In this document: positions 42,191-42,422 of the stretch, piece by piece | Layout of the letters: each line of letters opens with the position of its first letter | Position numbering within the stretch: the stretch's first letter is position 1 | Origin: Denitratisoma sp. | GTDB taxonomy: Bacteria > Pseudomonadota > Gammaproteobacteria > Burkholderiales > Rhodocyclaceae | DNA length: 42,422 nucleotides | Direction of reading: 5' to 3' | NCBI GenBank assembly: GCA_032027165.1 | Contig: JAVSMO010000001.1 | Coordinates: forward strand, 1,297,987 to 1,340,408 | Program-made: the position numbers and the translations under genes | Notes under the pieces: generated by a model | Databases searched by the model: none | Seen by the model: the letters and a program-made list of their open reading frames with translations, nothing else | Told to the model about the DNA's origin: nothing

Positions 42191-42422
42191 ATGGCGCCGC
42201 ACGTCTCTGACCAGTCAACAGTTGTTCGGTGGGATACACCATTCGTAGACATGCTTTTCCCTGCTGTACAACCAATATTCTCAGCTTCTGACAACTCTCT
42301 GATTGTGATCGTAATGCCGCAAGGCCTTGGGAAATATCCTGGCTATTCAGTCGTTTTCAAAGATGCGCCGCTAGTGATGGTTTATGAAGAACTCAATGCG
42401 CCAACTGACCCACAATGGGTGG
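42191..42422 (+). CDS. Partial coding region at the right edge, unknown accessory protein
   Basis: From the ATG at 42191 the frame stays open for 77 codons to the window end, beginning MAPHVSDQSTVVRWDTPFVD and continuing with MLFPAVQPIFSASDNSLIVI and VMPQGLGKYPGYSVVFKD. An in-phase stop lies 13 bases upstream, which limits the 5' end. Codon use (many A/T third positions: ACA, GTA, CAA, ATA, TAT) differs sharply from all neighbours and suggests recent acquisition. The ribosome-binding site is weak. I do not recognise the family. Confidence 0.65.
   Translation, partial: MAPHVSDQSTVVRWDTPFVDMLFPAVQPIFSASDNSLIVIVMPQGLGKYPGYSVVFKDAPLVMVYEELNAPTDPQWV

Noticed and set aside
1..42422. CRISPR arrays, tRNA or rRNA genes, insertion sequences
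   Set aside because: No regularly spaced repeats, no cloverleaf-like segments outside genes, no rRNA-like sequence and no transposase motifs were seen.

Overview
This window is high-GC bacterial chromosome (roughly two-thirds G+C in codon choice throughout). The gene content suggests a motile, lipid-storing betaproteobacterium, probably of the Rhodocyclales type. That assignment is inferred from chemotaxis gene architecture, a polyhydroxyalkanoate-system protein and overall protein flavour, not from a marker gene. No rRNA, tRNA, insertion sequence or CRISPR array was seen.

Region 1 (1-14268, all minus strand) is a large chemosensory block. In transcription order it holds: a sensor kinase and LuxR-type regulator pair; a receiver protein; a small membrane-anchored MCP-like protein with a CheZ-like motif; CheY; a STAS protein; CheA; an MCP; CheW; a second MCP; CheR; CheD; and CheB, which is cut by the window edge. 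Many genes overlap by ATGA. Two sites resembling the flagellar sigma-28 (FliA) consensus lie upstream of the kinase and of the receiver gene, so the block probably belongs to the flagellar/chemotaxis regulon. CheA carries a tandem motif very like the c-di-GMP-binding MshEN domain, and the two MCPs share a 771-bp almost identical signalling segment.

Region 2 (14360-22251) is housekeeping and repair: mutS; a convergent bcp-slyD pair; the archease-rtcB RNA-ligation pair followed by an unknown periplasmic protein and a macrodomain protein; and an O-acetylhomoserine sulfhydrylase.

Region 3 (22248-28336, minus) is a coupled signalling pair: a membrane histidine kinase with about six PAS domains, then a REC-DUF3369-degenerate GGDEF-EAL protein, probably a c-di-GMP phosphodiesterase output.

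Region 4 (28425-41062) reads as one storage-lipid locus. It encodes a PHA-system protein, acyl-CoA-binding protein, wax ester synthase/DGAT, a two-domain fatty acyl-CoA reductase, a phasin, a patatin lipase, a TetR regulator, a TPR protein, a peroxiredoxin, a membrane lipase, a GMC alcohol oxidoreductase with a Tat-exported small subunit, and an aldehyde dehydrogenase. Together these could make fatty alcohols and wax esters, coat the inclusions, hydrolyse them and oxidise the released alcohol back to fatty acid.

Region 5 (41186-42422) holds a conserved protein of unknown function, then a 273-base hairpin-rich gap. There the composition drops and a previously unlisted partial coding region (42191 onward) runs off the edge, probably the start of an accessory segment.
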